A DNA stretch of 5,386 nt from Betaproteobacteria bacterium (GTDB lineage Bacteria > Pseudomonadota > Gammaproteobacteria > Burkholderiales > Burkholderiaceae_E), in assembly GCA_016868095.1 (NCBI GenBank), contig VGHV01000188.1, positions 1 through 5,386 on the forward strand. The letters are read 5' to 3'. Positions 1-5,386 of this stretch are shown here, in pieces. Under the pieces are notes generated by a model. That model saw nothing but the letters and a program-made list of their open reading frames with translations. It had not been told where the DNA came from and ran no database searches. Each line of letters opens with the position of its first letter. The stretch's first letter is position 1. Position numbers and translations under genes: made by a program.

Positions 1-459
1 TTCTTTCATGGCCTCAAGAGATAACGGACGGTAATAAAATCCGGATCGATCGATCCAGTGCGGGTGCCAATCCTTATCGTTATATATAACATAATAATAG
101 GTTCGCGCGATGGCGCTGAATCTCGCATGAAAACTTGCTGTTGTCACTTCGGCCTCACGGACCATCATGCGCCCAAAGCCACCTCGCCTCTCTTGCTCGT
201 AGTGTTCAGCAAGACAGCGATTAACGCCCTTCACCCAAGCTCTCAAAGGTCTCACAGCCTCGGTATCAAAGTGGACCACTTGGGATAGTGCATGCACATC
301 GGCGTCGGTTCGACCTGCACAAACCACGCGCACCGGCTCAAGCGCAATCTTTGCCAAGGCGAGCTCTAAATCGTCTTGTAAACCCTGACCGTCAAGCTGC
401 GTCTGCCAACCGCGATAACCCGTTCCCACATAGGCAAGCTTTAGGGCAATACGAGACAT
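1..459 (-). CDS. truA: tRNA pseudouridine(38-40) synthase TruA, N-terminal 153 residues (3' end beyond window)
   Basis: TruA converts uridines 38-40 of the tRNA anticodon arm to pseudouridine in the cytoplasm. The reading frame is open from ATG at 459 down to base 1, giving 153 residues; the family is usually about 260-270, so the last 110 or so lie outside. Visible family marks are the N-terminal strand MSRIALKLAYVGTGYRGWQ, the catalytic motif CAGRTDADVHAL with the nucleophile at Asp52, the following SQVVHFDT, the block AWVKGVN (74-80), and FHARFSAIARTYYYVIYN (111-127) holding the conserved active-site Tyr region. Two features look unusual: Asp54 stands where most relatives have Gly (GRTDAGVHA), and there are roughly 11 extra residues around 84-97. 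The start follows the FimV-like stop codon by 3 nt; a GGGA ribosome-binding-like sequence sits 8 nt upstream. Identification is firm; normal activity is inferred. Confidence 0.95.
   Translation of the reverse strand, partial: MSRIALKLAYVGTGYRGWQTQLDGQGLQDDLELALAKIALEPVRVVCAGRTDADVHALSQVVHFDTEAVRPLRAWVKGVNRCLAEHYEQERRGGFGRMMVREAEVTTASFHARFSAIARTYYYVIYNDKDWHPHWIDRSGFYYRPLSLEAMKE
43..56. repeat. 14-bp perfect palindrome GGATCGATCGATCC within truA
   Basis: This self-complementary run with three overlapping GATC sites encodes W-I-D-R-S in TruA. It could be chance, codon-driven, or a site for a methylase or binding protein; nothing here decides. Confidence 0.5.
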
Positions 460-462
460 GCC

Positions 463-1521
463 TTAAGTCCCATCGGGCTTTGCCTTATCTTTATCACGAA
501 CCCCCTGGACGAAATCAAGCTTAGGCAATGGAAAACGACCTGCAACCGCCTTTTCAAGATCGGTTTCGCCTTGCAAAGCAGCGTCGCGGCCTGCTGCCCG
601 ATTAATCGCATCGCGAGCCTGGCGCAGCTCGGGTGGCCAGGACTCTTCGCCACTGCTTGGCGATGGGCTTATGGGCGAACGCATACGCCAGAGCAAAACA
701 AAACCCGCCAAAAGTGCTGTGAGCAGGAGGCTTGCAAGCACCCGACCTTCGGTGGTTTGTAACCAGGCTGGAGCCACCCGATCACTACCTGGGTCCGATC
801 CTGCAGCGTTTTGCGGCCGTGCTTTGGATGCCGCCTCTGCCTGGTTGGCTGCCGACTTAGCGGGTACTTGCCCCACTGAACCGCCCGCTTGCAATTGCTC
901 GCGTTGCTCGAGCAAGCGCTTTAAATCGGCAAGTTGTTGCTCGAGCAATTGAATCCGCGCCTGAGCCTCACGAAGTGCCAACTCATTCATGAGTGCTTGT
1001 TCGCTGCCCGCCGCCGATGCGCCTGCCTCTGGCTTGACCGGTGCAAGCTTGAGTTGCTCTGAACCCGAAGCTGGCCCTGAAACCTTGGGCGGCGGCGCTG
1101 ACGGTTGAGCCGGACTTGATGATCCAGCTGCCATCTGTCTGGCACGAAACTTCGGAACCCCTTTTGCTATCAAACTTCTGTATCGTTCAAAAATAGCGCG
1201 CTGGGCATTAATTTGCCTATTGGCCTCGCGTCGTTGCGACTCATCAGGCGCAGGAAAAGGCGGCAGCTCAAGCACGGTGTCTGCACGTAGGTGGTGAATC
1301 GATCCATAAAAAGCATGCGGATTCGATTGATAAGTGGCCCACATAAGTGCATTAAGCGGACATTGCTCGCTCACATAGGCCCCAAGCACTTCACTCAAAC
1401 TTTGGCCAGGCAGTGTCTCAAGCCTCGTCCCACCGCACCGTGATTGCGCCAAGGCGCTCGCGCTCGATACGAGCAAAAAGCCCGCGACAGCCAGGCGCAT
1501 CATAGCCCTTGGCAAGCTCAT
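463..1521 (-). CDS. Short FimV-like inner-membrane protein with periplasmic LysM-like segment and coiled coil
   Basis: FimV/HubP-family proteins bind peptidoglycan through a periplasmic LysM-like domain and organise polar or pilus functions through a cytoplasmic part. This 352-residue protein shows, in order: a signal peptide with a likely cut after Ala25 (SALA/QS); a FimV-type segment at about 35-88 (QSLSEVLGAYV, then SNPHAFYGSIHHLRADTVLELPP, resembling the 'NP-AF-gNi--L--G--L-iP' signature); a charged helix (93-130); a Pro/Ser/Ala linker (131-173); a coiled coil (about 175-212, LLEQ twice); a second Ala-rich linker; one membrane span (260-279, ending WRMR); and a 73-residue tail. Classical FimV has a far longer acidic TPR-bearing C-terminus, missing here. 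Cys29 and Cys54 would both be periplasmic. Location between asd and truA, usual for fimV in betaproteobacteria, supports the call. The start is uncertain: Met1 has only a weak site nearby, whereas AAGGG lies 5 nt before Met8 (base 1500), which still leaves a complete signal peptide. Confidence 0.8.
   Translation of the reverse strand: MSLPRAMMRLAVAGFLLVSSASALAQSRCGGTRLETLPGQSLSEVLGAYVSEQCPLNALMWATYQSNPHAFYGSIHHLRADTVLELPPFPAPDESQRREANRQINAQRAIFERYRSLIAKGVPKFRARQMAAGSSSPAQPSAPPPKVSGPASGSEQLKLAPVKPEAGASAAGSEQALMNELALREAQARIQLLEQQLADLKRLLEQREQLQAGGSVGQVPAKSAANQAEAASKARPQNAAGSDPGSDRVAPAWLQTTEGRVLASLLLTALLAGFVLLWRMRSPISPSPSSGEESWPPELRQARDAINRAAGRDAALQGETDLEKAVAGRFPLPKLDFVQGVRDKDKAKPDGT
468..471 (-). 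promoter_or_regulatory. Probable ribosome binding site of truA
   Basis: GGGA on the minus strand, 8 nt upstream of the truA ATG at 459, is carried by the final Gly-Thr codons of the FimV-like gene. A second run, AAGG, lies only 1 nt from the ATG, too close to serve. Confidence 0.45.
904..948. repeat. Two copies of a 12-bp perfect palindrome in the coiled-coil coding region
   Basis: TTGCTCGAGCAA, its own reverse complement, occurs at 904-915 and again at 937-948, 33 bp apart (11 codons, about three helical turns of DNA). On the minus strand both copies are read as the codons for L-L-E-Q in the predicted coiled coil of the FimV-like protein (residues 192-195 and 203-206 region). The repeat is therefore most simply explained by a repeated coiled-coil motif with identical codon choice. 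Any role as a protein-binding site is speculative. Confidence 0.6.
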
Positions 1522-1527
1522 GACCTG

Positions 1528-2649
1528 TCAGTTCAGTGTTTGTAACAAAATTCGTAACATGCGGCGCAAGGGCTCAGCGGCTCCCCACAAGAGCTGGTCA
1601 CCCACCGTAAACGCGCTCAAATAGCCCTCACCTACGGAAAGCTTGCGCAAACGTCCAATCGCTATATCAAGACGGCCCGTGACCGCCGCAGGCGATAACT
1701 GCATGATGCTAGCATCGCGTTCGTTGGGCACTAAGCGCACCCACTCGTTACCCTTGGCAATCAATGCTTCGATCTCAGCGATGGGCAAGTCCTGCTTCAA
1801 CTTAATGGTGAGCGCTTGCGAATGACAGCGCATAGCCCCAACGCGAATACAAAGCGATTCAATCGGTATTCGTCCGAGACCCGCGGCTGGCCGTCCCAAG
1901 ATCTTGTTGCACTCGGCATCGCCCTTCCACTCCTCCTTGGACATGCCATTGCCCAAATCCTTATCGATCCAAGGTATCAGGCTTCCTGCGAGTGGTACCG
2001 AAAAGTGCGTTGTGGGTAGCGCGGCAGATCGAAGCGACGAAGCAACCCGATCATCGATATCAAGAATGCTACTTTGCTCATCGGCAAGTAGCGCTGAGGC
2101 GTCTTGATGGATAGCCCCCATTTGAGCAATAAGCTCGCGCATGTTTTGCGCACCTGCACCCGATGCCGCCTGATAAGTCATGGCGGTAATCCACTCGATC
2201 AAGTCTTCGCGGAACAATCCGTTGAGCGCGAGCATCATCAAACTAACGGTACAGTTACCACCAATATAATTTTTAATACCTTGCTTCACGCCTTGATCGA
2301 TAAGCGCTCGATTCAAAGGATCGAGAATCACGATGGCATCGTCTTGCATGCGCAGGCTTGAAGCAGCATCGATCCAGTAACCGTTCCAACCTCTAGCACG
2401 CAAGGCAGCATAAGTAGCCTGGGTATAGTCACCCCCCTGACAAGTGAGCACCATGTCGCAGGCAGATAAAGCATCGAGATCTGAGGCATCGGCTAAGGCT
2501 AAGTCACCCACCGGCGCTGAACCACCAGCGTTTGATGTTGAGAAAAATTTAGCACGAATGAGATCAAAATCATGTTCCTCGTGCATGCGCTTCATGAGGA
2601 CCGAACCAACCATGCCGCGCCAACCAACCATAGCGACCAAAGGCTTCAT
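1528..2649 (-). CDS. asd: Aspartate-semialdehyde dehydrogenase
   Basis: Asd reduces L-aspartyl-4-phosphate to L-aspartate-4-semialdehyde with NADPH, feeding lysine/diaminopimelate, threonine and methionine synthesis in the cytoplasm. The 373 residues match the Gram-negative (E. coli-type, about 367 residue) form. The N-terminal nucleotide-binding loop is GWRGMVGSVL (9-18). The acylated catalytic cysteine is Cys133 in GGNCTVSLM, Gln160 sits in TYQAASG, the substrate-binding EEWKG is at 239-243, Arg269 lies in LCIRVGAMRCH, and the acid-base His276 follows. The C-terminal FTVGDQLLWGAAEPLRRMLR (346-365) is typical of the family. All key residues are present, so the enzyme should be active. The start lies 5 nt after the leuB stop, with an AGGGGAG ribosome binding site 9 nt upstream, and the gene ends 6 nt before the FimV-like gene. 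Placement directly after leuB suggests co-transcription with the leucine genes. Confidence 0.97.
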   Translation of the reverse strand: MKPLVAMVGWRGMVGSVLMKRMHEEHDFDLIRAKFFSTSNAGGSAPVGDLALADASDLDALSACDMVLTCQGGDYTQATYAALRARGWNGYWIDAASSLRMQDDAIVILDPLNRALIDQGVKQGIKNYIGGNCTVSLMMLALNGLFREDLIEWITAMTYQAASGAGAQNMRELIAQMGAIHQDASALLADEQSSILDIDDRVASSLRSAALPTTHFSVPLAGSLIPWIDKDLGNGMSKEEWKGDAECNKILGRPAAGLGRIPIESLCIRVGAMRCHSQALTIKLKQDLPIAEIEALIAKGNEWVRLVPNERDASIMQLSPAAVTGRLDIAIGRLRKLSVGEGYLSAFTVGDQLLWGAAEPLRRMLRILLQTLN

Positions 2650-2654
2650 GCAGG

Positions 2655-3737
2655 CTAGCTCCCCTCGCGCAAGGCATTGATGACCGCATCGGCCATCGCC
2701 GATGTACCAACAAGCTTGCAGCCGGGCTCCTCAATATCGGCGGTTCGGTAAGATTGCGCGAGCACTTTCCTTACCGCAGCCTCGAGTTGATCAGCAAAGC
2801 CTGCAAGATCGAGTGAATAGCGAAGCATCATCGCCGCAGACAGGATGATTGCAAGTGGATTGGCAAGCCCTTTACCTGCGATATCGGGGGCAGACCCATG
2901 AATCGGCTCGTAAAGACCAAATTTCTTATCATTCAGCGACGCTGAGGGCAACATGCCAATCGAACCGGTCAGCATGGAGGCTTCATCCGAAAGAATATCG
3001 CCAAACATATTGCCTGTAACGATTACATCGAATTGCTTGGGCCTGCGGACAAGTTGCATAGCGGCGTTATCAACATACATGTGCGAGAGCTCGACCTCGG
3101 GATAGTCCCTGGCAATGTCGATCATTACCTCGCGCCATAACTGTGTTGTCTCAAGCACATTGGCCTTGTCGACCGAGCATAAACGTCGTTGGCGCTTCAT
3201 CGCTGTCTGAAAACCGACATGAGCAATCCGGCTGATTTCAGCTTCGTTGTAGCGCATGGTGTCAAAGCCCTCACGCAGACCTTGAGGGTTTTGATGAATG
3301 CCTCGCGGTTGCCCGAAATAAATATCGGAGGTCAATTCGCGAAGAATCAAGAGATCAAGTCCTGCAACGAATTCGGGCTTGAGTGTTGATGCATGGGCCA
3401 ATTCCGGAAACACGGTTGCTGGCCGAAGGTTCGCAAACAGATCAAAATGTTTGCGCAGTCTCAAAAGCCCTTGTTCTGGGCGCATGGGGCGCGGCAGATT
3501 ATCGTATTGCGGCCCCCCGACAGCTCCAAACAATATAGCATCAGCCGATTCACACAAGGCAACCGTTGCTTGAGGCAAGGGATCCTTCGCCTGATCAAAG
3601 CCTGCGCCACCGACAGCAGCTGTTTCAAATTCGAGATCTAAGCCCAACGGGCGCAGGCTTTGCAAAACCCGAACGCATTGTTCGGTAATTTCTGGGCCGA
3701 TCCCGTCGCCAGGTAAGACAGCAATTTTCTTCGTCAT
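2655..3737 (-). CDS. leuB: 3-isopropylmalate dehydrogenase
   Basis: LeuB oxidises and decarboxylates (2R,3S)-3-isopropylmalate to 2-oxoisocaproate using NAD+, the third dedicated step of leucine synthesis. The protein is 360 residues, the normal family length. It starts [17 protein letters not shown]. The substrate loop LLRLRK (91-96) is the leucine-pathway signature, with Arg105 in ANLRP and Arg133 in [10 protein letters not shown] (Tyr140). Further marks are [11 protein letters not shown] with Lys191, [10 protein letters not shown] with Asp223, [13 protein letters not shown] with the metal-binding Asp247 and Asp251, and the NAD-binding segment [18 protein letters not shown] (277-294), where Asp and Ala after the His-Gly-Ser loop fit NAD rather than NADP use. 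An in-frame ATG exists nine codons upstream (3764), but its peptide is unlike the family and lies inside leuD. The chosen ATG at 3737 has AAGGA 7 nt upstream and forms an ATGA overlap with the leuD stop. A TAG stop precedes asd by 5 nt. Confidence 0.98.
   Translation of the reverse strand: MTKKIAVLPGDGIGPEITEQCVRVLQSLRPLGLDLEFETAAVGGAGFDQAKDPLPQATVALCESADAILFGAVGGPQYDNLPRPMRPEQGLLRLRKHFDLFANLRPATVFPELAHASTLKPEFVAGLDLLILRELTSDIYFGQPRGIHQNPQGLREGFDTMRYNEAEISRIAHVGFQTAMKRQRRLCSVDKANVLETTQLWREVMIDIARDYPEVELSHMYVDNAAMQLVRRPKQFDVIVTGNMFGDILSDEASMLTGSIGMLPSASLNDKKFGLYEPIHGSAPDIAGKGLANPLAIILSAAMMLRYSLDLAGFADQLEAAVRKVLAQSYRTADIEEPGCKLVGTSAMADAVINALREGS
2659..2665 (-). promoter_or_regulatory. Ribosome binding site of asd
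   Basis: AGGGGAG on the minus strand, 9 nt upstream of the asd ATG at 2649, falls in the last leuB codons (R-E-G-S). It is purine-rich and well spaced. Confidence 0.7.
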
Positions 3738-4390
3738 AAAACATTCCTTGTGGCACGCAACCAAGGCTGAGCATGGTGCCGTTTCGCTTCGAATTCGCGG
3801 ATGATCTCAGCGTGGCGGAGTGTGAGACCGATCTCGTCATAGCCATTGACCAAGCATTCTTTTCGGAATGGGTCAACTTCAAAACTCATCGATCGAGATC
3901 CATCAACAAATGTAACCGTTTGTCCAGGTAGATCGACCAATAACTCAAAACCCGGAAAAGCGGCCACCGCATGAAAAATCGCATCCACTTCCGATTCGGG
4001 GAGCACGATGGGCAGAAGTCCGTTTTTAAAACAATTATTATAGAAAATATCAGCAAATGATGGGGCGATGATCGCGCGAAAACCAAAATCCTCAAGCGCC
4101 CAGGGCGCGTGCTCTCGTGAAGACCCACAGCCAAAGTTCTTTCTCGCCACCAGGATCGATGCACCTTTAAAGCGCAGCTGGTTGAGACTGAAGTCTGGGT
4201 TTAAGGGTCGCTTGCTGTGATCCATGCCAGGTTCGCCATGATCAAGATAGCGCCACTCATCAAAGAGATTGGGTCCGAATCCCGATCGTTTGATTGATTT
4301 TAAAAATTGTTTGGGAATGATTGCATCGGTATCAACATTGGCACGATCTAAAGGAACTACCAAGCCGCGATGTACGCTGAGTGCTCTCAT
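3734..4390 (-). CDS. leuD: 3-isopropylmalate dehydratase, small subunit
   Basis: LeuD is the small swivel-domain subunit of isopropylmalate isomerase. With LeuC it converts 2-isopropylmalate to 3-isopropylmalate through isopropylmaleate. The 218 residues follow the proteobacterial LeuD form: [20 protein letters not shown] (7-26), [20 protein letters not shown] (27-46), the substrate-loop motif [15 protein letters not shown] (85-99), and [20 protein letters not shown] (107-126). The [13 protein letters not shown] core marks the swivel domain. The tail [12 protein letters not shown] is where relatives normally end, but this protein continues seven residues (RATRNVL) to a TGA that overlaps the leuB ATG. 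The start lies 2 nt after the leuC stop, with AAGGA about 10 nt upstream inside the last leuC codons; starting at [10 protein letters not shown] fits the usual N-terminus. The tight coupling fits equal production of the two subunits. Confidence 0.98.
   Translation of the reverse strand: MRALSVHRGLVVPLDRANVDTDAIIPKQFLKSIKRSGFGPNLFDEWRYLDHGEPGMDHSKRPLNPDFSLNQLRFKGASILVARKNFGCGSSREHAPWALEDFGFRAIIAPSFADIFYNNCFKNGLLPIVLPESEVDAIFHAVAAFPGFELLVDLPGQTVTFVDGSRSMSFEVDPFRKECLVNGYDEIGLTLRHAEIIREFEAKRHHAQPWLRATRNVL
3745..3749 (-). promoter_or_regulatory. Ribosome binding site of leuB inside the leuD 3' end
   Basis: AAGGA, read on the minus strand, ends 7 nt before the ATG at 3737. It lies within the codons for the extra tail residues T-R-N of LeuD and decides the leuB start over the in-frame ATG at 3764. 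With the ATGA overlap, it suggests translational coupling of leuD and leuB. Confidence 0.75.
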
Positions 4391-4392
4391 GC

Positions 4393-5386
4393 TTAGCCCA
4401 TCCTTCGAATGTCAACAAAATGACCCATCACACCGGCAGCAGCTGCCATCGCTGGGCTTACCAAGTGCGTACGCCCTCCATTACCCTGTCGCCCCTCAAA
4501 ATTGCGATTGGATGTGGACGCACAGCGCTCTCCGGGCTCTAAGCGATCTGCGTTCATTGCCAGGCACATCGAGCAACCGGGCTCTCGCCACTCAAATCCT
4601 GCCTCCTTAAAAATCCGATCGAGCCCTTCAGCCTCCGCGAGTCGCTTGACCAAGCCAGAACCAGGCACCACCATCGCAAGCTTCACATGAGCGGCTTTGC
4701 GCTTGCCCCTCACCACTGAAGCGGCGATCCGAAGATCTTCGATTCTAGAATTGGTACAAGAGCCGATGAAGACCTTATCCACCGCGATATCTTGTATCGC
4801 GGTATTAGGCTGCAAGCCCATGTATTGCAAGGCACGCTCCATGCCTTCTCGACGCACCGCGTCCTTTTCCTTGTCCGGATCGGGCACACGGCCATCGACT
4901 GCAACCACCATTTCGGGTGAGGTTCCCCAAGTCACCTGGGGCGCAATGTGCGCTGCATCGAGGCGGACAACATGATCGAAGTGCGCACCGTCATCGCTTT
5001 TAAGACTTCGCCAGTGGCTGACTGCACGATCCCAATCCTCAGCCTTAGGTGCCATGGGGCGTTGTTGCAGGTATTGAATCGTTGTATCGTCGACCGCGAC
5101 CATACCCGATCTTGCACCGGCTTCGATCGCCATATTGCAAAGCGTCATCCGACCTTCCATGCTCAGCGATCGAACCGCAGAGCCAGCAAACTCAATCGCA
5201 TAACCAGTACCGCCCGCCGTACCGATGCGACCGATGATGGCAAGCACCATGTCTTTAGCGGTAACCCCACGCTGAAGATTGCCCTCCACCTGCACCAGCA
5301 TGTTCTTCATCTTTTTGGCGACCAGACACTGGGTCGCCATCACATGCTCAACCTCAGAAGTTCCAATACCAAAGGCAAGGCAGGCA
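4393..5386 (-). CDS. leuC: 3-isopropylmalate dehydratase, large subunit (5' end beyond window)
   Basis: LeuC is the catalytic [4Fe-4S] subunit, of the aconitase superfamily, of isopropylmalate isomerase. The frame stays open to the window edge, giving 330 visible residues starting [15 protein letters not shown]; the family is about 466-470 long, so roughly 135-140 N-terminal residues are outside. The GTG at 5343 and ATG at 5340 are internal codons (Val, Met) within EHVMATQ, not starts. Visible marks are [45 protein letters not shown], and the three cluster ligands: the Cys in [15 protein letters not shown] (visible residue 210), then the pair in [19 protein letters not shown] (271 and 274), a C-x60-C-x2-C spacing normal for the family. 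Next comes [14 protein letters not shown]. The end [10 protein letters not shown] is complete, with TAA 2 nt before leuD. No small lipoprotein gene separates leuC from leuD. Confidence 0.98.
   Translation of the reverse strand, partial: ACLAFGIGTSEVEHVMATQCLVAKKMKNMLVQVEGNLQRGVTAKDMVLAIIGRIGTAGGTGYAIEFAGSAVRSLSMEGRMTLCNMAIEAGARSGMVAVDDTTIQYLQQRPMAPKAEDWDRAVSHWRSLKSDDGAHFDHVVRLDAAHIAPQVTWGTSPEMVVAVDGRVPDPDKEKDAVRREGMERALQYMGLQPNTAIQDIAVDKVFIGSCTNSRIEDLRIAASVVRGKRKAAHVKLAMVVPGSGLVKRLAEAEGLDRIFKEAGFEWREPGCSMCLAMNADRLEPGERCASTSNRNFEGRQGNGGRTHLVSPAMAAAAGVMGHFVDIRRMG
4401..4405 (-). promoter_or_regulatory. Probable ribosome binding site of leuD
   Basis: AAGGA on the minus strand, 10 nt before the leuD ATG at 4390, lies within the last leuC codons. 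The spacing is slightly long but usable, and no better candidate is visible. Confidence 0.55.

Noticed and set aside
58..524. Two plus-strand open frames at the left end
   Set aside because: Both are antisense to truA and the end of the FimV-like gene. The minus-strand frame clearly encodes TruA.
671..952. Plus-strand open frame opposite the FimV-like gene
   Set aside because: It is a shadow of the GC-rich, repeat-like coding strand. Its peptide is Cys/Ser/Ala-rich with no domain, and there is no supporting start signal.
3738..3764. Longer LeuB start at 3764 adding MVACHKECF
   Set aside because: The added peptide does not resemble LeuB and lies within the leuD coding region. The ATG at 3737 has a well-placed AAGGA, and the family N-terminus begins there.
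4022..4055. AT-rich patch that could look like an internal promoter
   Set aside because: It encodes the conserved LeuD stretch FYNNCFKNG, so the composition follows from the protein. No convincing -35/-10 pair with a gene start below it was found.
4269..4610. Plus-strand open frame of 113 codons spanning the leuC/leuD junction
   Set aside because: It lies opposite two well-conserved enzymes. The translation has no recognisable family feature, so it is taken as a chance antisense frame.
5338..5343. GTG/ATG at 5343/5340 as a start for leuC
   Set aside because: The frame continues upstream to the window edge with typical LeuC sequence ([11 protein letters not shown]), so these are internal codons and the gene is cut by the window.
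1..5386. CRISPR array, tRNA or rRNA gene, insertion sequence, phage or toxin-antitoxin genes
   Set aside because: The whole window is occupied by housekeeping genes. No regularly spaced repeats, cloverleaf-like segments, transposase or flanking inverted repeats were seen.

Overview
The window holds a compact, co-directional gene block on the minus strand. In transcription order it runs leuC (5' end outside the window), leuD, leuB, asd, a FimV-like membrane protein gene, and truA (3' end outside the window). There is no non-coding stretch longer than a few bases. The gene order leuC-leuD-leuB-asd-fimV-truA, and the close match of LeuC, LeuD, LeuB and Asd to the proteobacterial types as I remember them, point to a betaproteobacterium. 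Burkholderiales, perhaps near Alcaligenaceae, is most likely. Base composition looks moderate rather than the high GC of Burkholderia or Bordetella. The genus cannot be told from sequence alone.

Region 5386-2655 is leucine biosynthesis. LeuC and LeuD form the two-subunit isopropylmalate isomerase, and LeuB oxidises 3-isopropylmalate. Region 2649-1528 is asd, aspartate-semialdehyde dehydrogenase, the branch point to lysine, diaminopimelate, threonine and methionine. Region 1521-463 is a short FimV-like inner-membrane protein. It has a signal peptide, a periplasmic LysM-like segment, a proline-rich linker, a coiled coil and one membrane span, but lacks the long cytoplasmic part of classical FimV. 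Region 459-1 is the first 153 residues of TruA, tRNA pseudouridine synthase A.

Junctions are 2 nt (leuC/leuD), a 4-nt ATGA overlap (leuD/leuB), 5 nt (leuB/asd), 6 nt (asd/fimV-like) and 3 nt (fimV-like/truA). No promoter or terminator is visible between the genes, so one transcript reading through all six is the simplest inference. The leu operon promoter and any leader must lie beyond 5386.

I found no new biological system. The points worth a second look are an apparent insertion and a changed residue next to the catalytic motif of TruA, the shortened FimV-like protein, the LeuD tail that carries the leuB ribosome binding site, and perfect palindromes inside coding sequence.
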